DNA of 64,000 nt from assembly GCA_965228165.1 (NCBI GenBank), contig CBDDHB010000002.1, forward strand, positions 558,001 to 622,000, in the 5' to 3' direction. Below the pieces are notes generated by a model that made no database searches, was not told the DNA's origin, and was given only the letters and a program-made list of their open reading frames with translations. This stretch comes from Oleispirillum sp965228165 (lineage in GTDB: Bacteria > Pseudomonadota > Alphaproteobacteria > Rhodospirillales > Rhodospirillaceae). Shown in pieces: positions 16,869 to 27,662 of this stretch; position 1 is the first letter of the stretch, and each line of letters starts with the position of its first letter. Position numbers and translations under genes: made by a program.

Positions 16869-18158
16869 TCAGTCGGCGAAGGGATCCTGCACCAGGATGG
16901 TGTCCTCGCGCTCCGGACTGGTGGACAGCAGGGCGACCGGGGTCTCGGTCAGCTCCTCGATGCGGCGCACGTATTTGATGGCGTTGGCCGGCAATTGCCC
17001 CCAGGACCGCGCGCCATAGGTGCTCTGCGACCAGCCCTCCAGGGTCTCGTAGACCGGCTTCACCGCCGCCTGCGCGCTCATCGACGAGGGCAACAGATCG
17101 ACGCGCTCGCCGTCCAGGTCATAGCCGACGCAGACCTTGATCTCGGGCAGGCCGTCCAGAATGTCGAGCTTGGTCATCGCCACGCCCTTGACGCCGCCGG
17201 TCTTCAGCGCCTGACGCACCGCCACCGCATCGAACCAGCCGCAGCGCCGCCGCCGTCCGGTCACCGTGCCGAATTCCCGGCCGCGATCGGTCAGATATTC
17301 CGCCGTCTTGTCGAACAATTCGGTGGGGAACGGCCCGCCGCCGACGCGGGTGGTATAGGCCTTGGCGATGCCGAGGACGAAGCCCACCGCCGCCGGGCCC
17401 ATGCCGGACCCCGCCGCCGCCTGACCGCTGACCGTGTTGGACGAAGTGACGAAGGGATAGGTGCCGTGATCGACGTCCAGCATCGCGCCCTGCGCGCCTT
17501 CGAACAGGATGCGCTTGTTGTCGTGACGCAGGCGGTCGAGTTCCTGCCACACCGGCTTGGCGAAGGGCAGAACCCGATCCTTGACCGCCAGGATTTCGGC
17601 CTTCAACGCCGCGCCGTCGATTTCCGAAACCCCCAGACCGCGCCGGAGCGCATTGTGGTGGGTCAGCAGGCGTTCGATCTTGTCGTCGAGGGCGGCCAGA
17701 TCGGCCAGGTCGCAAACCCGGATGGCGCGGCGCGCCACCTTGTCCTCATAGGCCGGGCCGATGCCGCGCCCGGTGGTGCCGATCTTGCCCGCCTCGCTGG
17801 CGTTCTCGCGCAGCTGGTCGAGGTCGCGGTGCAGCGGCAGGATCAGACAGGCGTTGTCGGCGACCGCCAGGACGTCCGGAGTGATCGCCACCCCCTGCTG
17901 GGAAATCCGCCCGATCTCGTCGAGCAAGGCCCAGGGGTCCACCACCACGCCGTTGCCGATGAACGACCTCTTGCCGCGCACCACGCCCGAGGGCAGCAGG
18001 CTGAGCTTATAGGCGGCGCCATCGATCACCAGGGTATGACCGGCATTGTGCCCGCCCTGGACGCGCACCACCACGTCGGCGCGCTCGGACAGCCAATCCA
18101 CCACCTTACCCTTGCCTTCGTCGCCCCACTGGGCGCCGACCACCGCGACATTGCTCAT
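16869..18158 (-). CDS. purA: Adenylosuccinate synthetase
   Basis: Joins IMP and aspartate with GTP hydrolysis, the first committed step to AMP. The N-terminal phosphate loop is GAQWGDEGKGKVVDWL, with GGHNAGHTLV, GTTGRGIGPAYEDK, FEGAQGAMLDVDHGTYPFVTSSN and GRRRRCGWFD in the canonical order. Length (429) matches the family. It is the last gene of the long minus-strand block and follows hisZ by 30 bp, an order seen in related alphaproteobacteria. Confidence 0.97.
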   Translation of the reverse strand: MSNVAVVGAQWGDEGKGKVVDWLSERADVVVRVQGGHNAGHTLVIDGAAYKLSLLPSGVVRGKRSFIGNGVVVDPWALLDEIGRISQQGVAITPDVLAVADNACLILPLHRDLDQLRENASEAGKIGTTGRGIGPAYEDKVARRAIRVCDLADLAALDDKIERLLTHHNALRRGLGVSEIDGAALKAEILAVKDRVLPFAKPVWQELDRLRHDNKRILFEGAQGAMLDVDHGTYPFVTSSNTVSGQAAAGSGMGPAAVGFVLGIAKAYTTRVGGGPFPTELFDKTAEYLTDRGREFGTVTGRRRRCGWFDAVAVRQALKTGGVKGVAMTKLDILDGLPEIKVCVGYDLDGERVDLLPSSMSAQAAVKPVYETLEGWSQSTYGARSWGQLPANAIKYVRRIEELTETPVALLSTSPEREDTILVQDPFAD

Positions 18159-18188
18159 CTTTTTTCCGCCATTGGTGATGCGTGAAGA

Positions 18189-19343
18189 TTATACGGCGTC
18201 GTCCACCGCACGGGGACAACGGTTTTCCAGAACGTGGCCGCAACCCAGCCGACGCGCCTCGGCCCGCCAGTCGGCGCAGGGCGCAACCGCACCGACGGTC
18301 ACCCAGCCCTCGGCCTGCAAGGCGGCGAGAAGCTCGGGCCCGGCGTCCTCCAGCGGCACCAGAACCCGCGCCGCCGCCGCCGGCGCCGGCAGGATATCGA
18401 CCAGGGAATGCAGATACAGGCTGGCGCCGATCGCCGGTTCCTGACCGCGCGCGCCGCCATAGCGTCCGCCGCGTCCCAGGTGATTGCGCCATCCCGGCGC
18501 GAAAAAGGTGAAGCACAGGCCGGTGTGATACTCGAACCCCCGGTTTTCCACCGCGTCCAGGCTCAACGACAGATCGGGGGCCAGCATTTTCAGGCGCGCC
18601 ACCACTGCCGCCAGACGATCGCGCCAGGCCGACGCGGCGGGCGGCAAGTCGATTTCGGCCAGCAACGGAAACGCCGTTTCGAACGGGCCGCAGACCGCCA
18701 GAAGCCGCCCCAGAACCGGCGCAACCGATACGGGCAGCGCCGCGACCAGGGCGGCGTCCTTATGGTCCAGTGCGTCGCGGGCGCGCGATTTCTCGTCGTC
18801 GGACAGGCCCGCCGTCTCCAGAATCAACGGCACCAGGGGCGGCAGGGTCAGATCGACGCAGACTTCCGGCACGCCGATGCGGGCAAGCGCATGCGCGGCG
18901 ATGAAGATGACCTCGGCATCCGCCTCCGGCGTGTCGCAGCCGATCAATTCCAGACCCGCCTGGATGAACTGGCGGTCGGGGCGCAACTGCGACCCCTTCA
19001 CCCGCAGCACATCGCCCGCATAGGCCAGACGCAGGGGGCGCGGCTCGCGCGACAGGCGGGTGGCGGCGATCCGCGCCACCTGCACCGTCATGTCGGCGCG
19101 CATTCCCATCATCCGCTGGGTGACCGGATCCATGACGCGGAAGGTCTGCGCCGCAAGATCGGCGCCGACCCCGGCGAGCAGGCTGTCCTCGAACTCCAGA
19201 AGCGGCGGCTTGACGCGATCGAAGCCGAATCCGGAAAAGGCGCCGAGCAGGGACTGCGCCACCGCAGCCTCATAGGCGGCCTTGCCGGGCAACACGTCCC
19301 GCAGACCCGCCGGAAGAAGCGCACGGTTCATCGCTTCGCTCAT
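18189..19343 (-). CDS. hisZ: ATP phosphoribosyltransferase regulatory subunit
   Basis: Non-catalytic histidyl-tRNA-synthetase paralogue that pairs with short-form HisG in the first step of histidine synthesis. It has the class II synthetase core (LPAGLRDVLPGKAAYEAAV, MRADMTVQVARIAATRL, then RPDRQFIQAGLELIG and YHTGLCFTFFAPG) and no tRNA anticodon-binding domain. At 384 residues it is HisZ-like. The ATG at 19343 follows GGGGTGA. A longer frame upstream has no homology. hisG is not in this window. Confidence 0.9.
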   Translation of the reverse strand: MSEAMNRALLPAGLRDVLPGKAAYEAAVAQSLLGAFSGFGFDRVKPPLLEFEDSLLAGVGADLAAQTFRVMDPVTQRMMGMRADMTVQVARIAATRLSREPRPLRLAYAGDVLRVKGSQLRPDRQFIQAGLELIGCDTPEADAEVIFIAAHALARIGVPEVCVDLTLPPLVPLILETAGLSDDEKSRARDALDHKDAALVAALPVSVAPVLGRLLAVCGPFETAFPLLAEIDLPPAASAWRDRLAAVVARLKMLAPDLSLSLDAVENRGFEYHTGLCFTFFAPGWRNHLGRGGRYGGARGQEPAIGASLYLHSLVDILPAPAAAARVLVPLEDAGPELLAALQAEGWVTVGAVAPCADWRAEARRLGCGHVLENRCPRAVDDAV

Positions 19344-19426
19344 CGTCACCCCATGGTCGATCCGCCGCCGCCCGGCGCGGGCACGGCAGAGTGGTGTACC
19401 CCGTTTCGCCGCCACGGGGCAACAGT

Positions 19427-20227
19427 TTACGCGTCCCGCGACACCGTGTGCGCGTGGTTGAGCGGCCCGTTGCCGCGACCGAAGCCGGGCGCGGTTTCCA
19501 AGGCGGCGCGAACGAAACCGCGCGCTCGGCCCACCGCCTCGGGCAGAGGCAGCCCCTGGGCGACGCCGCAGGCGATCGCCGAGGCCAGGGTGCAGCCGGT
19601 CCCGTGGCTGTGGCGGGTTTCGATCTTCAGGTCGGCGAACCGGGTCAGGCCTTCTTCCGTCAGCAGCAGATCGATCGCCAGGCTGCTTTCCAGGTGGCCG
19701 CCCTTGACCAGCACCGCCTTCGGCCCCAGGGCAAGAAGCGCCTTGGCCGCGCCCAGCATATCGGACTCGCTGGCGATGCGTCGGCCGGACAGCACCTCCG
19801 CCTCGTAGAGATTGGGGGTAATCAGCGCGGCGCGCGGAAGAAGCGCCCACTTCAGGGTCTTCACCGCCTCGGTTTCCAGCAGCAGCGCGCCGCCCTTGGC
19901 CACCATCACCGGATCGACCACCAGGGGCACGTCCGGGGCGACCTCGTCCAGGCATTCGGCGACGCCGCGAATCACCGAGGACGTCGCCAGCATACCGGTC
20001 TTGATCACGTCGCAACCGAGATCCTCGACCACCACCTTGATCTGTTTCTGGATGAAATCCACCGGCACCGCGTGAATGCCGTGCACCCCCAGGGTGTTCT
20101 GCGCGGTGAGCGCGGTGACTGCGGTCATCGCGAACCCGTTGAGCGCGGTCACCGTCTTGATGTCCGCCTGAATCCCGGCTCCGCCACCGGAATCCGAACC
20201 GGCGATGATCAAGACCCGTCCACGCAT
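19427..20227 (-). CDS. thiD: Hydroxymethylpyrimidine / phosphomethylpyrimidine kinase
   Basis: Ribokinase-fold enzyme that phosphorylates HMP to HMP-P and then HMP-PP for thiamine synthesis. Signatures are IAGSDSGGGAGIQADIKT at the N-terminus, KTGMLATSSVI, VVDPVMVAKGG, LITPNLYEAEVLSGR and the catalytic HSHGTGCTLASAIA. It is 266 residues long, with ATG at 20227 preceded by AAGAGGA. It follows glmM by 17 bp, so it is probably in the same transcript. Confidence 0.95.
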   Translation of the reverse strand: MRGRVLIIAGSDSGGGAGIQADIKTVTALNGFAMTAVTALTAQNTLGVHGIHAVPVDFIQKQIKVVVEDLGCDVIKTGMLATSSVIRGVAECLDEVAPDVPLVVDPVMVAKGGALLLETEAVKTLKWALLPRAALITPNLYEAEVLSGRRIASESDMLGAAKALLALGPKAVLVKGGHLESSLAIDLLLTEEGLTRFADLKIETRHSHGTGCTLASAIACGVAQGLPLPEAVGRARGFVRAALETAPGFGRGNGPLNHAHTVSRDA

Positions 20228-20244
20228 GCCCCGTTCCTCTTGTC

Positions 20245-21606
20245 TCACGCCGCCTTGGCTTCCAGCACGGAAACCAGCCAATCCACCACCGCCTGGATCG
20301 CGGCTTCGTCCTCGCCTTCCGCCATCACCCGCACCACCGGTTCGGTTCCGGAAGAACGGATCAACAGGCGGCCACCGCCGTTCAAACGATTTTCCGCCTC
20401 GGCCAGAGCCTGCTTCACGCCGTCGTCGGCCAGCGCCACCTTCGCCGCGTCGCGGGTCTTGAAGCGCACGTTCTTCAGCATCTGCGGCAACGGATCGAAA
20501 ACGTGCAGAACCTCGCTCGCCCGCCCTCCCTTTTCCACCAGGGCGGACAGAACCTGCAACGCCGCCGCCAGGCCGTCGCCGGTGGTGGCGTGGTTGCCCA
20601 GAACCACGTGCCCGGACTGTTCGCCCCCCAGGTTGTAGCCCCGGTCGCGCATCGCCTCGACCACGTAACGGTCGCCGACCTGGGTGCGCTTCATGTGCAG
20701 CTTGCGCGCCGCAAGGAAACGCTCCAACCCCAGGTTGGACATCACCGTGGCGACGATGCCGCCGCCCACCAGTTCGCCGGTCTCCGCCCATTTCGCGCCG
20801 ATCAGACCGAGAACCTGATCGCCGTCGATCTCGCGCCCGCGTTCGTCGCACAGGATCACCCGGTCGGCGTCGCCGTCCAGGCCGATGCCCAGGTCCGCCC
20901 CCCGCTCCACCACCGCGCGGGACAGCGCCTGCGGATGCATCGCGCCGCACTGGGCGTTGATGTTGGTGCCGTCGGGGGTTGCCGCCAGGGTCGTCACATC
21001 CGCCCCCAGTTCCCACAGCACCGTCGGCGCGACGCGATAGGCGGCGCCGTTGGCGCAGTCGAGAACGATCTTCAGACCGTCCAGGCGCTGCCCGGTGGGG
21101 AAGGTGCTTTTGACGTATTCGATGTAGCGGCCGGACGCGTCCTCCAGACGGCGCACCCGCCCCAGGCGGGCGGACTCGACCAGAGCTTCCTCCAGTCCGT
21201 TACCGACCAGACGCTCGATGGCGAGTTCGGTGTCGTCGGATAGCTTGTAACCGTCGGGACCGAACAGCTTGATGCCGTTGTCCTCGTACGGATTGTGCGA
21301 GGCGGAGATCATCACCCCCAGATCGGCGCGCATGCTGCGGGTCAGCTTCGCCACCGCCGGGGTGGGCAGCGGCCCGAGCAGCAGAACGTCCATGCCGACC
21401 GAAGTGAATCCGGCGGTCAGCGCCTGTTCCAGCATATAGCAGGACAGTCGCGTGTCCTTGCCGATGACCACGGTATGGCGGTACTCGCCGCGCTGGAAAA
21501 GCCGCCCGGCGGCCATGCCGATCTTCAGCGCCGTCGCGGCGGTCATCGGCTCGATATTGGCGGTGCCGCGCACCCCGTCGGTTCCGAACAAACGCCTTGC
21601 CGTCAT
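20245..21606 (-). CDS. glmM: Phosphoglucosamine mutase
   Basis: Interconverts glucosamine-6-phosphate and glucosamine-1-phosphate for UDP-GlcNAc. The N-terminus is RRLFGTDGVRGTAN, the active phosphoserine loop ISASHNPYEDNGIKLFG, the metal loop GLDGDADRVILCDE, the sugar loop GGEQSGH and the phosphate site IRSSGTEPVVRVM. The ATG at 21606 gives 453 residues, as usual. An ATG at 21618 and a GTG at 21624 are alternatives. glmU and glmS are also in this window (49.7-53 kb), so three steps of one pathway are close but in separate units. Confidence 0.95.
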   Translation of the reverse strand: MTARRLFGTDGVRGTANIEPMTAATALKIGMAAGRLFQRGEYRHTVVIGKDTRLSCYMLEQALTAGFTSVGMDVLLLGPLPTPAVAKLTRSMRADLGVMISASHNPYEDNGIKLFGPDGYKLSDDTELAIERLVGNGLEEALVESARLGRVRRLEDASGRYIEYVKSTFPTGQRLDGLKIVLDCANGAAYRVAPTVLWELGADVTTLAATPDGTNINAQCGAMHPQALSRAVVERGADLGIGLDGDADRVILCDERGREIDGDQVLGLIGAKWAETGELVGGGIVATVMSNLGLERFLAARKLHMKRTQVGDRYVVEAMRDRGYNLGGEQSGHVVLGNHATTGDGLAAALQVLSALVEKGGRASEVLHVFDPLPQMLKNVRFKTRDAAKVALADDGVKQALAEAENRLNGGGRLLIRSSGTEPVVRVMAEGEDEAAIQAVVDWLVSVLEAKAA

Positions 21607-21684
21607 TTCCTCGAACATCCCCACTGACGCTACGAACCAGCATGCAACCTAGAACATCGTCCGGCGGCGGGAAAGGATTTCCCG

Positions 21685-22803
21685 CTATTCGGCGCGGAAG
21701 ATGGCGTTCTGCAACGCCAGCGCCTGCACCGTCTCGGCAACGTCGTGCACCCGCAGGATGTTGGCCCCCGCCGCCGCGCCCGCGAGGGCCACGGCCAACG
21801 AACCGGGAAGCCGTCGCTTCGGCGGCGTATCGCCGCAGACGTGGGAGATCAGGGACTTGCGCGACGCCCCCAGAAGCAGCGGCACGCCGAGGGAACGGAA
21901 CAACGACAACCGCTGCAAAATCGACAGGTTGTGCGCCGCCGTCTTGCCGAAACCGATGCCGGGATCGACGCACAGACGCGCCCGATCGATCCCCGCCGCG
22001 ACGCACGCCGCCACCCGCTCCTCCAGATAATCGAAGACGTCGAACGGCGCGAACGCGTACTCCGGGGCCTTCTGCATGGTTTGCGGCTCGCCCCGCATGT
22101 GCATCAGCACGACGCCGCAATCGGCGGCGCGCACCACGTCCAGAGCCCTCGGATCGCCGGAAAGCGCGGTGATGTCGTTGACGATGCGCGCCCCGGCGGC
22201 CAGCGCGGCGGCCATCGTCGCGGCGTTTCGGGTATCGATGGAAACGCAAATGCGACGCTCGGCCAACGCCCGAACCACCGGTTCGACGCGGCGGATTTCC
22301 TCCTCCGGCGAGACCGCAGCGGCGCCGGGACGGGTGGATTCGCCGCCGACGTCGATGATCGTCGCCCCGGCCTCGACCATCGCCAGGGCGGCGGCGATCG
22401 CGGTGTCGGCATCGAAGCGTTCGCCGCCATCGGAAAAACTGTCCGGGGTGACGTTGACGATGCCCATAACCTGGATTTGCGCCATGTTCAGCCCGGCGAA
22501 ATCGGGCAAGGGAACGCTCAACGCCCGCAGGGCGGCGTCCGCGTCGGGGTGCAGTTTTTCCACCTCGCGCACCGACAGGCGATAAATCCGCGCCTTCTCG
22601 CCGACGCGCACCGTCAGATAGACGCAACAGAAGGCCCGGTCGGTCCCGCCGAACCAGGCGGCGCGCCCGGACTCGACGATGCCCCGGGCCAAACCTCCCG
22701 ACAGCGGATCGGCGGGGGCGACGTACACCCGGGCGGCGGGCGGAATCGCAATACCCAGCCCGGGGGCTGGGTATGCGACGGTTTGCGGCACGATCTCGGC
22801 TGT
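21685..22803 (-). CDS. folP: Dihydropteroate synthase with N-terminal extension
   Basis: Condenses p-aminobenzoate with hydroxymethyl-dihydropterin diphosphate in folate synthesis. The catalytic TIM barrel begins around residue 110 with MGIVNVTPDSFSDGG, followed by IIDVGGESTRPGA, VSIDTRNAATMAAAL, IVNDITALSGDP and VDPGIGFGKTAAHN. The first 110 residues are an extra domain (AARVYVAPADPLSGGLARGI...) also found in some related alphaproteobacteria, with unknown role. The GTG at 22803 has GGGGAAAG upstream. A GTG at 22830 that overlaps the ftsH stop (GTGA) is equally possible and adds nine residues. Confidence 0.92.
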   Translation of the reverse strand, partial: TAEIVPQTVAYPAPGLGIAIPPAARVYVAPADPLSGGLARGIVESGRAAWFGGTDRAFCCVYLTVRVGEKARIYRLSVREVEKLHPDADAALRALSVPLPDFAGLNMAQIQVMGIVNVTPDSFSDGGERFDADTAIAAALAMVEAGATIIDVGGESTRPGAAAVSPEEEIRRVEPVVRALAERRICVSIDTRNAATMAAALAAGARIVNDITALSGDPRALDVVRAADCGVVLMHMRGEPQTMQKAPEYAFAPFDVFDYLEERVAACVAAGIDRARLCVDPGIGFGKTAAHNLSILQRLSLFRSLGVPLLLGASRKSLISHVCGDTPPKRRLPGSLAVALAGAAAGANILRVHDVAETVQALALQNAIFRAE

Positions 22804-22826
22804 CACGATCTTTCCCCGGCGCGGAC

Positions 22827-24737
<1,911 letters not shown>

Positions 24738-24805
24738 TGCAGGAATCCTTGCCTGGGAAGCCAGAAGGGCCAACGCCGCGCGCGCCCGCGCGCATCAGCT
24801 TCACG

Positions 24806-26038
24806 TCAATACATAAGGTCGGCGCCGAACGGCGCAAGCCAAGCCGCGCACGCGGTGATCCCCAAAGGCGGCGCGAAACCCGCGACGCCGGGATCATAGC
24901 CGAGAGGAGGCGGCGCGCAAACACCCTCGATCGGTTTCGTCGGCACCGACGCGGGCGGCGGCGTTTCGCCGCCGTCGGCGAAACGCGAAGCCGGAACGGC
25001 GCGAGGCGCGTCGCCACGCGAACGCGCCGACGCGCCGCGCCGCCCTTCCTGCATCAGCCAGAATCCCCCCGCCGCAGGCCGCGCGATGCAGCCGCCGAGG
25101 GTGAATCCCCGCCCCGCCGCCAGCGCGTTCAGGGCACGCGACAAAGCCTCGTGCGGCGGCGCATGAATCCGTCCGCCAAGGTGACGCAGCAACCGCGCCA
25201 ACACGCCGAGATCGATCGCGGAACCGTCCCAAACGCGGGCGTCGACCCAGGCGTATCCCAGGGGCGACAACCGCACCCAGGCCTGCATCCGTGCCGCCTG
25301 GGCGCGCTGTTCCGCCGCCCGCGCCGCCTGCGCCGCCGCGATGTCGCGGTCGAGATCGCGCGCCGCCCCGGCCCCCGACGCGGCCAGGCGCTTGCGCATC
25401 CGGTTGCGTTCGTAAAGATCCGAAGCATTGGTCGGGTCCTCGACCCACGGCTGTCCCAGGCTTCGATCGATCGCGACCAGGTCCGCCTTCTCGAATCCCA
25501 ACAAAGGGCGCAGCAGGCGGCAATGCCGACGCCAATCCAGCGCCGCCATCCCCGACGCGCCGGGACCGGGGCCGCGTTCGGCCCGCATCGCCACGGTCTC
25601 GCGCTGGTCCCCGGCGTGATGGGCGAACAGCAGATGCAGGATGCCCTCGGCGCGACAGGCATCCTCCAGCAAGGCATGACGCGCCGCGCGCGCCGCCGCC
25701 TCGATCCCGGAGGTCGGCGGCGGCCCCGGCCGGACCAGAATGCGGTGCGGAACCCCGAGTCTCGCCATCCAGACGCCGACGGCCTCGGCCTCGGACGCGG
25801 ACTCCGGACGCAGACGATGATCCACGGTCAGCGCCAGAATCTCGCCGTCCCGTCCGGTGCACCAGGCGCGCGCCAAATGCAGCAGCGCCATGCTGTCGGC
25901 GCCGCCGGAAACCGCGACCGCCAGACGGGGCCGGGCCTCGAATCCTCCGAACGCCCCCATCGCCGCGCCGAATCGCGCCAGCGCGGCGGCAAGAAAGCCG
26001 CCGTCGCCCGTCCCCCCGCCAAGCGGGGTCAGCGGCAC
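24806..26038 (-). CDS. tilS: tRNA(Ile)-lysidine synthetase
   Basis: Modifies C34 of tRNA-Ile(CAU) to lysidine so that it reads AUA. The PP-loop is AVSGGADSMALLHLARAW, with LTVDHRLRPESASEAEAV, the metal/ATP region FAHHAGDQRETVAMR and RPLLGFEKADL, and WVEDPTNASDLYERNRMRKRL typical of the N-terminal domain. The C-terminal part (about 230-410) is Ala/Gly-rich and weakly conserved, as often in alphaproteobacteria. It overlaps the 3' end of cpoB by ten bases. Confidence 0.93.
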   Translation of the reverse strand: MPLTPLGGGTGDGGFLAAALARFGAAMGAFGGFEARPRLAVAVSGGADSMALLHLARAWCTGRDGEILALTVDHRLRPESASEAEAVGVWMARLGVPHRILVRPGPPPTSGIEAAARAARHALLEDACRAEGILHLLFAHHAGDQRETVAMRAERGPGPGASGMAALDWRRHCRLLRPLLGFEKADLVAIDRSLGQPWVEDPTNASDLYERNRMRKRLAASGAGAARDLDRDIAAAQAARAAEQRAQAARMQAWVRLSPLGYAWVDARVWDGSAIDLGVLARLLRHLGGRIHAPPHEALSRALNALAAGRGFTLGGCIARPAAGGFWLMQEGRRGASARSRGDAPRAVPASRFADGGETPPPASVPTKPIEGVCAPPPLGYDPGVAGFAPPLGITACAAWLAPFGADLMY

Positions 26039-26886
26039 TTGATCTCGCCGCGCGTCTTGCGCGCCAGTTCCAGCTGCGCCTTCGGCGCGTTGGGGAATTC
26101 CTTGACCATCTGATCCAGGGCGGCGCAGGCCTTTTCCGGCTGATTGAGCTTGCGCATCGAGAAACCCAGCTTCAGCAGGCTATCGGGAGCCTTCGCCCCC
26201 TTGCGATACTTCTTGTAGCCGTCGGCGAAGGCCACCGCCGCCGGTTCGAACTGACCGCGCACGTAATAGGTCTCGCCCAGCCAATACTGGGCGTTGCCCG
26301 CGTATTCGGTGTCGGCATGGTCCTTGAGGAACGCCTTGAAGGCGACTTCCGCCGCCGCGTAGTCGGCCTTCTGCAACAGACGGAAGGCCTCGCGGTAGGC
26401 CTCCCCGGCATCGGCGGGCGGCGGCTTCAGTTGCACCGGCGCGGCGGCCTGCGCCGAACCGGTCGGAGCGGCGGAGGACTGCGGCATCGGCGGCTCCGCC
26501 GAAGCGCCGCCCTTTTCCAGCGCCTGGAAGCGGAAGTCGTTGTCCGCCGCCATGCGGTCGATGCGCTGGTTGGCCTGATCGATCTTGAAGGAAAGCTCCT
26601 CGATCTGGCCGGTCAGATCGCGCATCTGCTCCTCAAGCTGGCTCAGACGCACGAACAGAGCGGCCGAACCCTCGGAAGTCATGGCGCTTTCACCGCCGCC
26701 CGCCGACTGGTCGCGATAGACCTGGCGTTGCAGGACCGTCAGGTCGCGCTCGATCCGTTCCAGACGACCGGACAGACCGGCCGCATCCTGCGCCGACGCG
26801 ATCCCGACCGACATCGCCAGCGCGCACGCGGCGAAACCCCAGATACGGCCCGCTTCGCGCAGGCCCGCGCCCCATCCCCAGGTCAT
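26029..26886 (-). CDS. cpoB: Cell division coordinator CpoB (YbgF)
   Basis: Periplasmic protein that links Tol-Pal to peptidoglycan synthesis at the septum. A signal peptide (FAACALAMSVGIASA) is followed by a coiled coil (about residues 35-125: LERIERDLTVLQRQV, LSQLEEQMRDLTGQIEELSFKID), a Pro/Ala linker, and C-terminal TPRs (YREAFRLLQKADYAAAEVAF, QYWLGETYYVRGQFEPAAVAF). The ATG at 26886 follows AAAGGGGG. It is the final gene of the tol-pal set in the usual order tolQ-R-A-B-pal-cpoB. Confidence 0.94.
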   Translation of the reverse strand: MTWGWGAGLREAGRIWGFAACALAMSVGIASAQDAAGLSGRLERIERDLTVLQRQVYRDQSAGGGESAMTSEGSAALFVRLSQLEEQMRDLTGQIEELSFKIDQANQRIDRMAADNDFRFQALEKGGASAEPPMPQSSAAPTGSAQAAAPVQLKPPPADAGEAYREAFRLLQKADYAAAEVAFKAFLKDHADTEYAGNAQYWLGETYYVRGQFEPAAVAFADGYKKYRKGAKAPDSLLKLGFSMRKLNQPEKACAALDQMVKEFPNAPKAQLELARKTRGEIKCR

Positions 26887-27000
26887 GCCGCCCCCTTTAC
26901 CCGTTTGCCGGAAAAACAGAACGCCCGCCATCCTTCGCACGGCGAGGAACGGCGGGCGTTCAACTTGCTGACGCCGCTTCTCAGGGAAGCGGCCCCGATC

Positions 27001-27471
27001 TTACTTCGCCACGACCGTCACGGAACGGCGGTTCTGCGCCCAGGCATATTCGTTCGAGCCGACGACGGCCGGACGTTCCTTACCATAGGACACCACCTTC
27101 ACGCGCGCCTCGGCAATACCCTGAGCCTTCAGGAACTGCTTGACGGAGTTGGCGCGACGCTCGCCCAAGGCCAGGTTGTATTCGCGGGTGCCGCGTTCGT
27201 CGGCATGACCCTCGATGGTCACCTGGGTGTTCGGGTAGGCCTTCAGCCACGCGACCTGACCCATCAGGGTCTTGACCGCCGAAGCGTCCAGATCGGAACG
27301 ATCGAACGCGAAGAACACGCGGTCCTTGGCATTCGCGACGAAGTCCTCGGCGGAGCCCGGAACAACGGCGCCCGCGCCCTTGCCCGACACATCACCACCT
27401 TCTTGCGGACCAGAGGCGCAAGCCGCCACGAGCAGGCTGGCCGCCACTACGCTCAAAACACGAATCTTCAT
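27001..27471 (-). CDS. pal: Peptidoglycan-associated lipoprotein
   Basis: Outer-membrane lipoprotein that binds peptidoglycan and TolB. The lipobox LVAAC gives a lipidated cysteine after about 18 residues. After a Gly/Ser linker comes an OmpA-like domain with FAFDRSDLDASAVKTL and VTIEGHADERGTREYNLALG, where the Asp and Arg bind diaminopimelate. The ATG at 27471 has GGGGAG nine bases upstream, while the in-frame ATG at 27480 has none at proper distance. About 190 bp separate it from tolB, room for an own promoter. Confidence 0.96.
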   Translation of the reverse strand: MKIRVLSVVAASLLVAACASGPQEGGDVSGKGAGAVVPGSAEDFVANAKDRVFFAFDRSDLDASAVKTLMGQVAWLKAYPNTQVTIEGHADERGTREYNLALGERRANSVKQFLKAQGIAEARVKVVSYGKERPAVVGSNEYAWAQNRRSVTVVAK

Positions 27472-27662
27472 TGCCTTCATCTCCCCACTCGGGAATTAAA
27501 AACGATACGGCCACACGGCTGCGGCACGACCGCCGGAAAACCGATCTGGTTGGCCTTTGTCTTACTGCAACCGCATTGGGTTTACTACACGAATCCGAAA
27601 TTGTCCCGCGCCACGACACCTCTGTGTGATGTTCTTGCCACACCCGCCCTCCCCGGACGCGC

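Noticed and set aside
14305..17019. A 900-codon plus-strand frame over the pseudokinase gene
   Set aside because: Antisense shadow. The minus-strand frame has a kinase F-helix, membrane helix and sensible composition.
20228..20244. TPP riboswitch before thiD or thiE
   Set aside because: The gap before thiD is only 17 bp, and none of the conserved TPP elements were seen in front of thiE.
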